64,000 nt of DNA from Ophiodon elongatus (taxonomy: Eukaryota; Chordata; Actinopteri; Perciformes; Hexagrammidae): the NCBI GenBank assembly GCA_016806645.1, contig JACSYO010001703.1, positions 1-64,000 on the forward strand, read 5' to 3'. Numbering within the stretch: the stretch's first letter is position 1; every line of letters starts with the position of its first letter. The notes under the pieces are model-generated. The model had not been told where the DNA came from and did not search any database. It saw nothing but the letters and a program-made list of their open reading frames with translations. Made by a program: the position numbers and the translations under genes. Below, in pieces: positions 63,402 through 64,000 of the stretch.

Positions 63402-64000
63402 GCACGCACGCACACACACAGAAGTCAGTAACTATACGGACGCGCTTCACTGAGTGACTGACGGTGAAACTGATAGATCCTGAGACATTAATCATATCAG
63501 ATGTGACTCAAATATATATACATAAATAAAACAACACGCAATACGGAATACTACACATTTTCATTCATCTTAAACCAAGCCCAGATTTAGAGCATGGACT
63601 GTATTTCATTTACCCGAAAAGTGAATCTGAATGTGTTTTATTTCATTCCACAAATCTGCCTTTAGAACCTTCATGAAACAACTTGAAATGAAATGTATCA
63701 CGGATCAAAACAAGGCTCACATTGTGTCACATCAACATAGCCCATCTTATGTTCTTCTGTGGTAGTTGTGTCAGTGTTGGTGCAGTTCTCTGTGCGTAAA
63801 ACCGCGTGAATACTCACTAAACGGGTTGTTTTCCTCCAGTGATCCATCTATTTTCCCAGTAGGATGGATTTGTAAATGATATTTTGTAGCGCAGTAGAGT
63901 TTCCTGCGTCTTGGCGCTCCTCCGAGGTGTTCATACACTCCCCCGCGGCCCCCGGCGTCCCTCCGCTGCCGGGGGTCGCAAGCCTGGCCCGGGGCGCAGC
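61926..64000 (-). CDS. fgf3: Fibroblast growth factor 3, 5' end cut by window edge
   Basis: Secreted FGF of the FGF3/7/10/22 subfamily. It activates FGFR1b/2b and acts in inner-ear induction, hindbrain, pharyngeal and tail development. Exons: 63818-64000 (partial; the signal peptide lies beyond the window), 62751-62854 (104 bp) and 61926-62312. Exon 1 gives RRDAGGRGGVYEHLGGAPRR then RKLYCATKYHLQIHPTGKID, nearly identical to human FGF3. Exon 2 gives MTAVDVGVVAIKGLFSSRYL then AMNDKGRLYAS. Exon 3 gives ECEFVERIHELGYNTYASR, WYVSINGKGRPRRGFKTRST and SLFLPRVLGNKDHEMVRRL. The C terminus is strongly basic (RRRRRHRARKGRGRGRGRR, then PDD), in keeping with the nuclear/nucleolar targeting tail known for FGF3. 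Its last Gly-Arg repeats are encoded by a GGCCCC microsatellite. Splice sites and phases (1, then 0) match other FGFs. Confidence 0.97.
61943..61964. repeat. (GGCCCC)n microsatellite within fgf3 coding exon 3
   Basis: Plus-strand ggccccggccccggccccgg encodes the RGRGRGR segment near the Fgf3 C terminus on the minus strand. Confidence 0.9.
62405..62583 (+). repeat. ccctcaccaccctcagcatc tandem repeat in fgf3 intron 2
   Basis: About 180 bp of CCCTCA and GCATCATCA units. On the minus strand it stays open in frame with exon 3 (Glu/Gly/Asp-rich), but retention of the whole intron would meet a stop soon after the exon 2 donor. Confidence 0.93.
62855..63817 (-). other. fgf3 intron 1
   Basis: 963 bp with an (AAAC)n run (63068-63095) and a CA microsatellite (63349-63417). 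No extra exon seen. Confidence 0.7.
63349..63417 (+). repeat. (CA)n/(CACG)n microsatellite in fgf3 intron 1
   Basis: About 70 bp of CA repeats with three CACG interruptions near 63397-63410. Confidence 0.96.

Overview
This is vertebrate nuclear DNA, most likely from a teleost fish. It has split genes with GT-AG introns, large introns and intergenic gaps, abundant microsatellites and minisatellites, and remnants of fish-type LINEs, Harbinger-like and other TIR elements. I see no rRNA, tRNA, CRISPR or prokaryotic gene. Gene calls rest on exon-by-exon translation with splice sites and phases checked by hand; repeat family names are from pattern memory and are less certain.

Five genes are supported, all on the minus strand, in rising coordinate order. 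(1) A C16orf87/UPF0547 homologue, three of its exons between 1029 and 6312, last exon off the left edge. (2) vps35, the retromer core subunit, complete, 17 coding exons between 11225 and 28512, giving a 798-residue protein. (3) fgf19, complete, 3 exons, 31414-34955. (4) fgf4, complete, 3 exons, 49302-55360. (5) fgf3, 3 exons, 61926-64000, with the 5' part of exon 1 cut by the right edge.

The first two genes belong to the block that lies on human 16q11.2 (VPS35, ORC6, MYLK3, C16orf87). The last three are the FGF19-FGF4-FGF3 cluster of human 11q13. Here the blocks abut, with only about 2.9 kb between the vps35 start codon and the fgf19 stop codon. ORC6 and MYLK3 are not between c16orf87 and vps35, and CCND1/LTO1 are not between vps35 and fgf19. 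The three FGFs are secreted ligands: fgf3 and fgf4 are canonical heparin-binding paracrine factors of early development, and fgf19 is the endocrine-type member. Vps35 is an endosomal sorting protein and is not functionally tied to them.

Non-coding space is dominated by tandem arrays: a 25-bp array (4025-4790) in c16orf87 intron 1, a 12/13-bp array (9265-9566), a pyrimidine-rich array (19218-20120) and a 26-bp array (27490-28037) in vps35 introns, a 30-bp array (42955-43195) grown out of a LINE reading frame, and a 1.6-kb array with 66-bp higher-order units (52890-54470) in fgf4 intron 1. No unknown multi-gene system was found. The most interesting signals are the LINE-born minisatellite, the array of STAT-like palindromes, the Harbinger-derived element with a relic open frame, the upstream in-frame AUG of fgf4, and the fusion of the two synteny blocks.
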